Shown here one piece after another: positions 25,695-35,900 of a stretch of 64,000 nt of DNA (its first letter is position 1; every line of letters starts with the position of its first letter). The notes beneath the pieces are model-generated. The model was given only the letters and a program-made list of their open reading frames with translations. It was not told the origin of the DNA and ran no database searches. Position numbers and translations under genes: made by a program. The stretch is from Podocnemis expansa (lineage: Eukaryota; Chordata; Testudines; Podocnemididae): positions 950,433 through 1,014,432 of the forward strand of contig ML682116.1 in NCBI GenBank assembly GCA_007922195.1. Direction: 5' to 3'.

Positions 25695-26112
25695 GAGTCT
25701 CTACAACCAGAGCTGGGCTAAATTTTCTGGATGAAACACCTTTTCAACTGAAAAATAAATCTTCGGGTTGATCAAAACATTGTACAAATTCCTGTCAAAT
25801 TGGTCACACTGTATTGGCTGTAAAACTGAAAACATTTCATTTCAACATTTTCAAAATGAACCACTTCAGTGTTTTTGATTCAAAATGACCCTGACTTTTG
25901 CTTCAGTTTCAGTTTTCTAAAAAGTAAAAACCTTGGGGGGAAAAAAATGAAACATTTTGTCTCAGGCAGAACAAAATGTTCATTTGGCCCAAAATGAAAT
26001 GTTGACCTTTTTGTTTAAAAACTGTTGAATATTTGAAGTTTTGTGTTGGTTTGTCTGTCCGTTTCGGGTTGACCCACAACTTTTTTCCCCAGTGTTTTAG
26101 TTCAGCTGAAAC
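25695..26112 (+). repeat. Unclassified AT-rich interspersed repeat
   Basis: Starts near AGAGCTGGGCTAAATTTTCT and runs through alternating A-rich and T-rich text such as AAAATGAAATGTTGACC. A similar opening (GAGCTGGGGAAAATGTTCC) and similar content occur at 49903-50260. I infer two copies of one old family; I cannot name it and its borders are uncertain. Confidence 0.4.
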
Positions 26113-26114
26113 TG

Positions 26115-26217
26115 AAAAATCAGTTCCAAAAGTATAGCCATGTTACTCTACTCCAGCAAAAGAAAGAGTAGGCTTTAAAAGTGCCACCAGACTCCTTGTT
26201 TGTTTTGAAAAACCAGT
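26115..26217. mobile_element. Small PLE fold-back with 10-bp TSD
   Basis: The insertion is 26125-26207. The left arm is the long PLE terminus on the minus strand (TCCAAAAGTATAGCCATGTT); the right arm is the short terminus on the plus strand (GTGCCACCAGACTCCTTGTT, then 'tgttttg'). AAAAATCAGT (26115-26124) and AAAAACCAGT (26208-26217) flank it, a target duplication with one difference. The insertion is therefore little more than two outward-facing ends. Confidence 0.75.
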
Positions 26218-26298
26218 CCTTCACACAGCTCTATTTATAATGCATCCAATCCTCTTGCTCTTTACTCAAGAAGAAAGTCCCAGGGGCATGTTAATTAA

Positions 26299-26510
26299 AT
26301 ATCATAGAAATGAAGGGTCAGAAGGGACTCTGAGAGATCATCTAGTCCAGTCCTCTGCACTCAGGCAGGACCAGATATAACCTAGATCACTCCTGATAGG
26401 CGTTGGTCTTCTAACTCTAACTTACTCTTTAAGAACTTCAACGGCAGGGATTCCATAACCTTCATTGATAACCTATTTCTTCATCAAGAAAGGTTGCTAG
26501 TGGGCTTTAA
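26299..26510 (-). mobile_element. CR1 LINE 3' end (truncated)
   Basis: On the minus strand this gives the last part of CR1 ORF2 and its 3' end: GGACTGGACTAGATGATCTC, then 'agagtcccttctgacccttcatttctatgat'. That matches the standard CR1 terminus (TGACCTC...CCTTCCAACCCTATGATTCTA). It is 5'-truncated, as most CR1 copies are. Confidence 0.8.
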
Positions 26511-27306
26511 AAAACAAACAACAAAAACCTGTATTATCCAAAAATGAGAAATCCTTATTTTTAAAAATACTACTTTTTTGTGTGTGAATGGATATCTACC
26601 AAGGGTCACATCTTGCTCAATATCCTCACATGAATAGTCTTTTTGAAATCAAAGCAACTATTTCTCTGAGCAAAACAAGAAAGATTCACCCCAGCGAAGT
26701 TTATTTTTCACTATCACAAGCCATTTTCATTAATTAGAACAAACATCATCCTGGAACATGAAACATGGCAAAAGAGAATTTCACCACATTTCTCTCTACT
26801 TGTAAGCTATCTGCTTCCAAGAATGCTTGCTCATTGCAATGCTGTCTTGGTTGTCATTCTGTCATATCTCACAATGTAACCTGTACTTGGATAAAATGAC
26901 CAACAAGGAATCCTAATAAACTGTGAGCATTCATCCTTTGAGTCAGTAGAAACTAATTTCTCAGCATAGTGTTACAGAGCGCTGCATTGTTAGTGATGCC
27001 GTCTTCTCCATCTTTCACATGTGCCATCAAGGTCCTAACCTAAACAGTTTGTAGGTCTTTCTGCAAAAGCAGTGATGATAGTTTAACATCTTCACCAAAT
27101 TCCAATTTTGAAATTTACACACTGCCCACCTACCAATTCCACCATACAACTTCATCACTGTGCAGTATCCTTCTTTGTTGTCCTACACTGTTGAGTGGTG
27201 CTGCTATGAGCTGTTTAATGGATGCCATGTCTACCTCAGGGAAAGCTGAACATCAGTGGTTTTATAAATAATTATTATACAATAGGTACATTTGGTACAG
27301 TTCAAA

Positions 27307-27308
<2 letters not shown>
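26511..27308. other. No recognised feature
   Basis: AT-rich, nothing identified before the (TG)n tract. Confidence 0.45.

Positions 27309-27366
<58 letters not shown>
27309..27366 (+). repeat. (TG)29 microsatellite
   Basis: Uninterrupted TG dinucleotide run of 58 bp followed by a G-rich patch (GCGGGGGAGGGGGGAAGG). The open frame through it (Cys-Val repeats) is an artefact. The tract can adopt Z-DNA in principle and is likely length-polymorphic. Confidence 0.97.
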
Positions 27367-27367
<1 letters not shown>

Positions 27368-27469
27368 CGGGGGAGGGGGGAAGGAGTGTGTGAAAGCCTT
27401 GCAAAGATTTGAAAAGATTTCCAGTTAAGCTTAGACAATATATGCTTTTTAATTTAAAAAGTCATGAAT

Positions 27470-28640
27470 GACTATCATATTAAAGGGGCCACATTGCAGT
27501 ATTGCCAATCCAAAGATTCAAAAAAACCTTCATGAAACACATTGTAAGTGTCCACCCGGTCTCGCCCAGATACGGACTGTCCACCTGGGGCAGGTGGATC
27601 AATCAAGTCTCTAGTCTTTGGTCCCTTTTGGGGAGAGAAACAGGAAACAGTATGTCTCAGCCCCTCAGTGGGGCAAACAAGTAGACTAAAGCCCTGGGGC
27701 AAGGCTTTCCAATAATAGTCCTGAACCCTTTTTGCAGGGTCCCAACAACAAGTTCTGGGATTAGATGGTGAACAAGGCTAGGTATCAGTTGGGGCGTCAC
27801 CCTTGGGGTGTACAACCACACAGAAAGCATGGTCTAGGTGAACGAGAGAAGACGAGAGGGACACAGGTCAGCCCAACTCCACTGTGTCCCAGCCCAGGGC
27901 CCTGACAGTGGCTGGTGATTCATCTACAAGGTCAGCAGGGCTCCGGCTGCAACACGCTGACTCTCATATAGGGTTCACACCCTGACGCCTGAAATACAAT
28001 CCCCCTGAGCCACTTCCTTCCTCCTTTCCCAATAGTACCTGCTCAAGTTCTTCAGCAGAGTCCTCTAGGTAATAGGCCAGGGACATAGAGCAACAGCCCT
28101 CCATTTCGTCCAGTGGGGGTACATCCAGCAGTTCCACTTGAACCTCCATGTCATTCGGTGAGGGTAATTTGGGGACTTCCACCTTGTCCTCCGTGAGCAG
28201 CAGCTCCTCAAGGTCCTGGCCATAGAGGGACTGTCTTCTTCCGTCTCTGGTGGCAATTCCTCAAGGTCGCAGCCAGGTGGTGTTGAGGCAGGGTCCTGGA
28301 GGCCTGAGGCTTGGGGGAAGAAGTCAGGCCTCCCTGACTCCGGCAGACCCCCCAGCTTGCCATCCCCTAGAGGGGCTGGTCCTTCCTCAAGGGGGAACAG
28401 CCATAGGAGGCCCAAGCCAACCCTGTTGGTACTGGGGTGGAGGTTCATCCCTGGGCCTATGGGCTGGCTGGAGCTGAGCAGCCGGGTGACAGCCATCCTG
28501 CTTCAGTGGCCAGGGCCAACTGAGCTCCCTGGCCTTGCTTTTATATTTCCTGCCCCTTCCCTTTACTTCCACATTGACGGACAACTTCCCTGTGGCCATG
28601 TTGCCTCTCCTGGGGGCAGACATGTTATCTCCTTAAACAC
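27470..28640 (-). other. GC-rich block, possible retroelement fragment
   Basis: A sharply bounded interval, much richer in GC than either flank, that reads better on the minus strand. It holds open frames at 28623-28387, 28496-28065 and 28182-27964 that are rich in Pro, Gly and Glu (for example VKGRGRKYKSKAREL, then MEVPKLPSPNDMEVQVELLD). The three are in different frames, so one intact protein is not implied. A TATA-like ATATAAAAGC lies near 28538-28547 on the minus strand. I recognise no domain. A piece of an LTR retroelement, or a retrocopy, is plausible but unproven. Confidence 0.4.
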
Positions 28641-29174
28641 ATGAAATTCAAATTTGTTTATAAACACAAAATTTTGCAATATTGAATCACTGCAATTACT
28701 CCCAGAATCTTATAGAAACTTTTTATGATGAGATGAGATCTATTACTTCACCACTACATAAGTCAGGTTGGACAGGAAACTCTGAAAGGCCCCACCTTGG
28801 AATTTCCCCTGCAGAGGTTCTCCCCTTAGAAAGAAACAGAATTCAATCCACAGATTTGTCACCAGTTCTATGGACAGTGGCCTGGTACCTTTCATTGCCT
28901 CTTGGGATCACTCTACCTCCAATAAGGTCAAGTTCTCATGGATTTCCCCATGACTGCTACTGTAGAGACCTTCTAGAGTGGAAAATCCACATCAAGGACA
29001 GGGAAAATATAAAAGTTAATACTCTGTTCCTGTCTTTGTTCATTTGAAATTAAGTGAGGGATGATAATGAGGTTAGTGGAGGGTTGGCAGAGGAAGAGAA
29101 ACAATAAATAGAAAATGCCTACCCCTGAATTTTTCCTTTACCACCTCATCTTATGCCCTTGCCACATACATATG
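28641..29174. other. No recognised feature
   Basis: AT-rich. The frame at 28682-29047 (121 codons) shows no recognisable domain. Confidence 0.4.
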
Positions 29175-29458
29175 TTCTCAGTAGTAACAGAGGACAGAGC
29201 AAGGAGCAATGGTTTCAAGTTACAGCTGGGGAAGTTGAGGTTGGATATTAGGAAAAACTTTCTTACTAGGAAGCTGGTGAAGCATTGGAATGGGTTGCCT
29301 AGGGAAGTAGTGGAATCTTCATCTTTGGAGATATTTAAGGCTGAGTTAGACAAAACCCTGGCTGGGATGATTTAGTGAGAGTGGTCCTGCTTTTAGCAAG
29401 GGGATTGGACTAGCTGACCTCATGAAGACCCTTCCAACCCTATGATTTTATGATTCTA
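29175..29458 (+). mobile_element. CR1 LINE 3' end with ORF2 C-terminus
   Basis: The reading frame gives the last codons of CR1 ORF2, including RSNGFKLQLGKLRLDIRKNF and 'KHWNGLPREVVES' before a stop at 29373-29375. The 3' UTR follows, with GGATTGGACTAGCTGACCTC and an end in CCCTATGATTTTATGATTCT. R-L-D-I-R-K-N-F and W-N-x-L-P are hallmarks of the CR1 ORF2 C-terminus. It is 5'-truncated, and this segment of the frame is undamaged. Confidence 0.9.
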
Positions 29459-29859
29459 CATGCCCAAAAGTGGGGAGTAACTACAGGAGAGAAATGATGG
29501 GAACGGTTGCTGCATTCACTCCCCTTATAGACTTCCAGAGGGCACCTGCCAAGGTTTTAAATCCTTTTTGTTTGCACTCCAGTTTTAAATTTTTTATGTA
29601 TATTTTTTAATTTAAAAATCACTTTTGGATTGTGTGTTTCCTTCTTGACAGTCAAAGAAAAATTTTTTTCAAGGAATCATCAAATCCTCTCTCAATAGAC
29701 TTTCAACCCAAGCTGAACAAGTTAAAGAAAAAATAATATGGAACCATACTTATACAGAATGACCAGATGCAATAGGTTACCCAAAGTAGTGCTGGTAGTA
29801 GGCCCACCATGTGTGTGTGCACAGAAATGTTCCTATTTAAAAGGAAATATAGGGACTGC

Positions 29860-30010
29860 TCCCATTCAAGTCACATTGAATGGGAGGTTTTCTGCTGATT
29901 TCAGTGGGAGCTGCAGGGTTCTCAGTATTTTTGAAAATCAGAGCTCTTTATTGAGTGCTTAAATATATGGACTTTGAAGCCTAACTTTGGCACCCATTTT
30001 TCAAAAACAA
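29860..30010 (+). repeat. Unclassified interspersed repeat, copy 1
   Basis: Text such as TTGAATGGGAGG, TTTCAGTGGGAGCTGCAGGG, 'atttttgaaaatcag' and TTTGGCACCCATTTTTCAAA resembles a dispersed reptile repeat. A related copy with the same 'tttgaaaat' and 'ggcacctaaat' blocks is at 50595-50885. I do not know the family name. Confidence 0.45.
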
Positions 30011-30153
30011 TCTCAGCAGTGTTTGTCCTCTAGGACATGTAACATCTGCACTTCTACTATGAACACACACATGGCCTTTGCAGAAATTCATATGGGCCAA
30101 AGCCCTGAAAGTTTACCATCTTCGGATACATTACTAAATCACAGGGGAACAAG

Positions 30154-30816
30154 GGCTTGACTAAAACAAACAAGGAATCTGGTGGTACTTTTAACGACTA
30201 ACAACTTTATTTATCACATGAGCTTTCATGGGAGAAAATCCCACTTCAGGCACTTTGAAGATGGGGAACTTACAGAATGGGAGCAAAATAAATGTAGGGG
30301 AGTGTAAGTCATAGGATTATGTCAGACTGTTACAGCAAATCGAAGTAGTGGTTTGGATTCAAACAATGGAGTACAGCAATTAGCAGGCAGGTAGGGGGGA
30401 TGTCAAATCTGCATATGAATTCCAATTCAAAGAGAAGCTGCAGAATTGGAATTCATATGGAGATTTGACACCATCATGTTAGAGCTGAATGCAGACTATG
30501 TTTTTTTCCCCATTACAATAAGCAATTGTGCTTTTCTTCCCAGCCCTCCCCGCCACCACACTAATTGTTGTACTTTGTTGTCTGAATCCAAACAACCGCT
30601 TTAATTTGCTGTAACAGTCTGACCTGATCCTATGACTTACATTTCCCTACATTTATTTTGCTCCCATTCTACCCATCTTCAAGCATCTGACAAAATGAGA
30701 TTTTCTCCAGTGAAAGCTCATGTGATATATAAATCTTTTAGTCTTTAAAAATGCCACCAGACTCCTTGTTTGTTTTGCTGAACTAGACTAACAGAGCTAC
30801 CTCTTTGTGGCTTGAC
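30154..30816. mobile_element. PLE fold-back insertion, 647 bp, long arms
   Basis: The insertion is 30162-30808, flanked by GGCTTGAC (30154-30161 and 30809-30816). The left arm starts AACAAACAAGGAATCTGGTG (tail on minus strand) and extends through 'agatggggaacttacagaatgg' to TGGTTTGGATTCAAACAATG near 30350. The right arm mirrors it from about 30574 (CTGAATCCAAACAA) to GCCACCAGACTCCTTGTTTG and the long terminus CTAGACTAACAGAGCTACC. Arms exceed 200 bp with some divergence. The centre (about 30360-30570) contains a second inverted pair based on GAATTGGAATTCATATG. Confidence 0.85.
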
Positions 30817-32244
30817 AAGTAAGTAGCTACCACATTGTAATCTGGGAGAGATGATGGTTGTACAAAGTAAGCCAGGAACCTGGCCTAGTAAAGCAGCAGC
30901 AGCAATTTAGAACTTTGAAATACCACTAAGATTATTAAAGGCTACAATAATATCTAAAGATACTCCCATTACTGCAAGGGATGTAAGCAACTCACTACTT
31001 CCTGTTTTCTTTCAACCTCTTTTATATATCATCTGTGTGAACAGTATTGTACCCAGAAAATATAATGGGTTAAATATTTATATAGTTTTCCAATTCCAGT
31101 ATTATTTTAGAAAGTATTAAAAAAATTAAAAAGGTCTGCAGTTCATTTGCAATTGAAGAAGCACACTGTATACTAGGATATTTGTTAATCAGGAACTCGG
31201 ATAATATTTCCAGATTAGTAGCACATTGGCTTATATATTTACACATACTTGCAAAATATAAAAATTTGATATATATATATAGTTCAGTGCCATGATGAGG
31301 GTTATAATGTAAAACTCATTGCAAACAATAGCAGCTAGTCCTCACTAGTAACAGTGTAAATATTTTATTGCAAGAGCTCGATAATAATGATCTTACATAG
31401 CAATGGATCCAGCATGGGTCTGCTTGAGAAAACAGCATCAGCAACCGAGCAGTAACATTGTATTGCTGTAGAAAGCTGTCATTGAGATATGACAATCAGC
31501 ATTTGTGTATGGAACTGATGCTATACTATAACTGTGGTATTTAGTGATTCATTATATAAGCATTTTTCCCAATGCTACTTTGGAAAATTATCATTCTAGA
31601 TACATTTGAATTAAGAAGTTGAGATGGCTCAAAGAATGCCAAGTCTCCAACACATTTAACCTCCTATGTTTGCCTCCCGCCTTCCCTTCTTGTCCTAGTT
31701 CTCTCCTTTCCCTATTCATGTGTGCCTTCTCCAATTTTAACACATATCCCTACCCTAACATGTTATGCCTAGCAGGTACTGTCCAGTCTTGCAGTTTTGA
31801 CAGGTTGTAAAATCGCAGAATTACATAATTCTGCCGGAGATCTTGGGAAGCATGAGGTTTCCAGAAACACGTACAAATTGAAAGATATTTACCTTTTGTA
31901 CTTCTTTCTGTTTATTTAAGAAAATCAATAAACAATTACACGGTAAAAATCTGCAGTGAGTCATAGTGATTTCTTTCATATGAAAAAATTACTAATGTAC
32001 CATCTTCAGAACCCTGCCCTGTGATTTTGCCACCTCTTACAAGCTCAAACCTAACAGCTATTGCAAAGCAAATGTCCTCTCTTTATCCAGTAATCCACAC
32101 AGGGTGACACACAATAATTTCCCAGTGTGTTACCAGTGGAAGGTGTCACCTCTGCACACAGACTCTGTTACCTACTAGATGCTTATGATTTTGCCTCATA
32201 TTGCAAGAGGTAAAGGTTTATTTGGTGGTACTTCTAGGAACATC
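30817..32244. other. No recognised feature
   Basis: AT-rich sequence including a short (TA)n run near 31270-31280. No gene recognised. Confidence 0.45.
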
Positions 32245-32494
32245 TTAACAAATGTAAAGGGATAGCTGTGTTACTCTAGTTCAACAAAACAAACAAGGAG
32301 TCCTGTGGCACTTTTAAAGACTAACAAATTTATTCATCACATGATCTTTTGTGGGTATTTATTTTCCTCCCATTCTGTAAGTTCCCCAATCTTCAAAGCA
32401 TCTGACAAAGTGGGATTTTTTTCCCTTGAAAGCTCACAACAGATACATTTGTTAGTTTTTGAAAGTGCCACAGGACTCTTTGCTTTAACAAATG
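32245..32494. mobile_element. PLE fold-back insertion with 10-bp TSD
   Basis: The insertion is 32255-32484, flanked by TTAACAAATG (32245-32254 and 32485-32494). The left side has the long terminus on the minus strand (AAAGGGATAGCTGTGTTACT), then AACAAGGAGTCCTGTGGCAC. The right arm ends with the short terminus (GTGCCACAGGACTCTTTGCT). The right-arm hammerhead-like core is degraded (CTGACAA in place of CTGATGA). Confidence 0.88.
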
Positions 32495-33190
32495 CAGTTA
32501 GACTCTTCTTTTTACTCAGTTTCTTCCTGTTGTAGGATTAATGTGTGGGGTTGTCTTTGTCCTTGGAAAGAGTTAATTTTTGATATTCCTAACATGATAC
32601 AACATGATCTTGCATCTCCAAAATCAGTGGACCTGTTTGCAAAGAGTGAATGAGCCAAGATTGTGAGGATTTATAGTCATTTATAGTCAGTGATCCTATT
32701 CTATCAAACACTTCTTGTGTGACTTGTCTTTACTCCTCTGAGTTGTTACAGTATTCAGTGAAATTATTTTCATCAGTAAGGAGAACTCACATAAGCAAGG
32801 GCCTTGGAATCACATTTAACATCTGCATTGCAATTCTGCAAACACTGAGAGGCTGGCAATGAAAGCATTTTATAAATAAGTAAATTAAGAATACATTAAA
32901 TACACATGACCATACCAAAAGGGGGTAGTTAATGATGAAACCTGTAAAATATCCACTCCCTATTTTGGCAGCCTGAAACCTCCCTGCACACCCACCTGTG
33001 TTGTAAGAGGTGAACTGAATTTCTTGCCAATTTGTTCTGAGCATCTCCAGTTATAAAAAGAATTTAAATAGTTCTGGTTGCCCCCTGCCGCTGCTGAAAA
33101 TATTACATCAGAAAACATCTACTTCTCACTCTCTGTTTACATGGCTCTGCAGACTGAAACACTGGAGAATTCATTGTAGGGAACAATCCT
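32495..33190. other. No recognised feature
   Basis: AT-rich; nothing identified. Confidence 0.45.
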
Positions 33191-33194
33191 GTGT

Positions 33195-33259
33195 TGGCAG
33201 AAAAATTGACAAGATGACCTAATAGGTCTTTTCCATCTCTAATTTCCATGATTCTACTA
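33195..33259 (+). mobile_element. CR1 3'-terminal fragment
   Basis: Short match to the CR1 terminus: AAGATGACCTAATAGGTCTT, then TTCCATGATTCTAC. Only the last ~60 bp are present, an extreme 5' truncation. Confidence 0.6.
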
Positions 33260-34071
33260 TTCCTATGGGGGAAAATAACTTGTCAGCAAAGTTATTATGG
33301 GAGAAAATATAATAGTAAAAAATAGCTACAGAAAATAGCCTACCACTTCCTTGCTCTAACATATGAATGTAGTTAAACGTGACAGTTTCTTGTTCCTCAC
33401 AAGTGATAAAAGCACGATCCAAGATTCAATACAGTGGTCAGCTGGAAAACCCTCTTGAACTGTTAGAGGCTCAGAAATCCTGGGTTTTAGCTGAAGACAA
33501 GCAAGAAAGCAACTCACAAATACAAGAAAAATGTAAGGGGAATAGTGGAGTCTTTCTGTTCATTTACTGAACTTCCACAGTAGAGTTTGGGAGCCTGTCT
33601 GAATACTGTCAGTCTTTGGAAATGTGAAGTTAAAGGGCGCAAAAAAATTATACAAAATCCTCTTCTGTTCTTTTTAGCCAACATCTTGTTAGAGTGATAC
33701 ATCATCAAGGCTGTCACCAATCCTTGCCTAAGCATAGATAGGAAGCTGTGGCTGCCTGCACTGGTATTTCCAGCTCTTCTTCAAGCACACAACATTCAAA
33801 GGATAGCAAACCACATGATTAGTAGGAAGATCCTTAAAAAATGGCTTAGTTCTCTGAGGCATTTATGCATGTAAAGGGCTCCACTGACTTGTGCTTTAAT
33901 TACCTTTCAGAGTCAGTACATAAGGTAAGTGAGTGAATTTGAAGTTTGCATCCTAGAAGTCTTTGTCTTTTGCTGAGTTACATATACCATTTGATCCTGT
34001 TCCTTAATTAATCTGACAACCTACTGGGTGCTTTTGTGTACAAAAATGAAAATAGAGGAGAATCTGTTGAT
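33260..34071. other. No recognised feature
   Basis: AT-rich; nothing identified. Confidence 0.45.
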
Positions 34072-34153
34072 TTATATTATATTATATTATATTATATTAT
34101 ATTATATTATATTATATTATATTATATTATATTATATATTATATTATATTATA
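34072..34153 (+). repeat. (ATATT)n pentanucleotide microsatellite
   Basis: About 82 bp of a near-perfect 5-bp unit, with one irregularity near 34133-34140 where two bases are gained (ATTATATATT). Confidence 0.96.
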
Positions 34154-35615
34154 AAGGATCAACTGAAATTGTGTTTAGGTGATTTGATCTCTGCACAAGA
34201 CAATTTTGAAAATTCATCATCAGGATAGTTTCCGTGTAACACAAACAATCAATGTTGTTCCTCCAATTTGACTCAAGATACTACTTGAATTTTCAGATAT
34301 TCCATTTTACCATAGCCAAATACAGTCCATTTGGCTGAAGAAGGGCCATATGACCTACAGCAGTTTTGGAACATAACCCTCTAACCAGAAGCAAAGAAGC
34401 CTTCAGCCAACAAAAAAGTTACTGAACCTGAAGCCCATAATGAAAGTTTTTGGGACTGATTCTGTGCTCACTTATGTTGGGACAAGTGAAATAACTACAA
34501 TGAAGTCCCCTAACAATGAGAAAATTATGTATGTGAAATCAAAAGTAGCACAGGAGACACTCAGTAAATTTAATTCAACTTTTACACTGCTTACATTCCT
34601 GGAAAAGCTTAAACCAGACCAAGACGCAGATCTCACTTTACATCTGATGTATACAGCTTAGGCCCATACTGAACAATAAACAAATAAAATAAGAAAGCAA
34701 ACAAAAGTCCATGGAACTTAACTTAGAAAACTAGAGCAATCTTTGGGGTGAAAAGGTGCCTTCAGCAAAATGCATTTATAAACATTATATCCTATATTCT
34801 TATTCGCTCTTCCAGTTTGGAGTAGAAAAGGAGACTATTATCTATTATAAATCTCAAATTCAGTAAGTTTATGTTCTCTAAACATATAAAATTCCACGTA
34901 AAGTAAATGTATGTTTAAACATGGTGGATTCATGAGATATATATTAGCAGGCTTACAAAGTCCTGCCATACAAGTTGTAGTCTGAAATGAATGAATATTC
35001 ATAGCTTTTTTCAGTATTTAAAAAGCTTCCTTATGGTTTCTTACCACCTGGGCACATGTGAAGGATAAACAAATATGCCATTGTCAGCTAACAACACAAT
35101 TCATATCTCATCCGTTATTGGAGGGCTGTATTTCACAACTGTAATATCCTATCTGTGTACATCCCATTACTGAGGAAATACCAGAACAGTATGTCAAAGA
35201 TGAAACAACCACCATTGACATAAAAATACAACCTTTGTTACAGAACAAAAATCTCATAGGATCTTGTAATATATTCCATATATACAACAGGCATGCATTT
35301 TTAGTTAGACATGATTATAACATCTAGGAAGTAAAATTAAATATATATTCAAACTAATACGCAAATGCTTAAGGTCACACCCAGCCTTTAGAAGCACCAA
35401 CACAACTCATATACATTAGTAGGACTACAAGCATGTCCCCAAAGGCAGAATTTATACATTATATTAGTTGTGCAATATTCTTTAAGGTATCAGAGGAACC
35501 ACTATGGACTGTTATACAAATTAATATTCTGCCACATGTAAAAAACATTCACATAGTTTGGCTATTGAGAAAAAAAACTTATGAGTGTAGAGCTAAACTC
35601 TGAATAAAGTAATTA
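34154..35615. other. No recognised feature
   Basis: AT-rich, no repeat or exon recognised. Confidence 0.45.
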
Positions 35616-35900
35616 CTACAGTTAAGGAGGAGTCTGGTGGCACTAAAACTAAAGACTTTAAAGACTAAGAAATTTTCACATGAGCTTTTGTGGGAAAGCT
35701 TTGAAGATGGGAGACAGTTTGAAGATGGGGGAACTTACATAAGTTTACCCATCTTCAAAGCATCTGACAAAGTGAGATTTTTTCCCACAAAAGCTCATGT
35801 GATAAATAAATTTCTTGGTCTTTAAAAGTGCCAACAGATGCCTTGTTTGTTTTGCTGGACTAGCCTAACAGCTACCTACCCCTTTGGAACTACAGTTAAG
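35616..35900. mobile_element. PLE fold-back insertion with 11-bp TSD
   Basis: The insertion is 35627-35889, flanked by CTACAGTTAAG (35616-35626 and 35890-35900). The left arm is a short terminus (GAGGAGTCTGGTGGCACT) followed by the inverted tail; the right arm runs from CTTACATAAGTTTACCCATC through TTTTTTCCCACAAAAGCTCA to the long terminus CTAGCCTAACAGCTACCTAC. The hammerhead-like core is damaged (CTGACAA, AAAA for GAAA). Confidence 0.9.

Noticed and set aside
27222..27428. Frame with a long Cys-Val repeat
   Set aside because: It is the translated (TG)29 microsatellite.
28682..29047. 121-codon frame at 28682-29047
   Set aside because: No domain, ordinary composition, next to repeat remnants; not supported as a gene.
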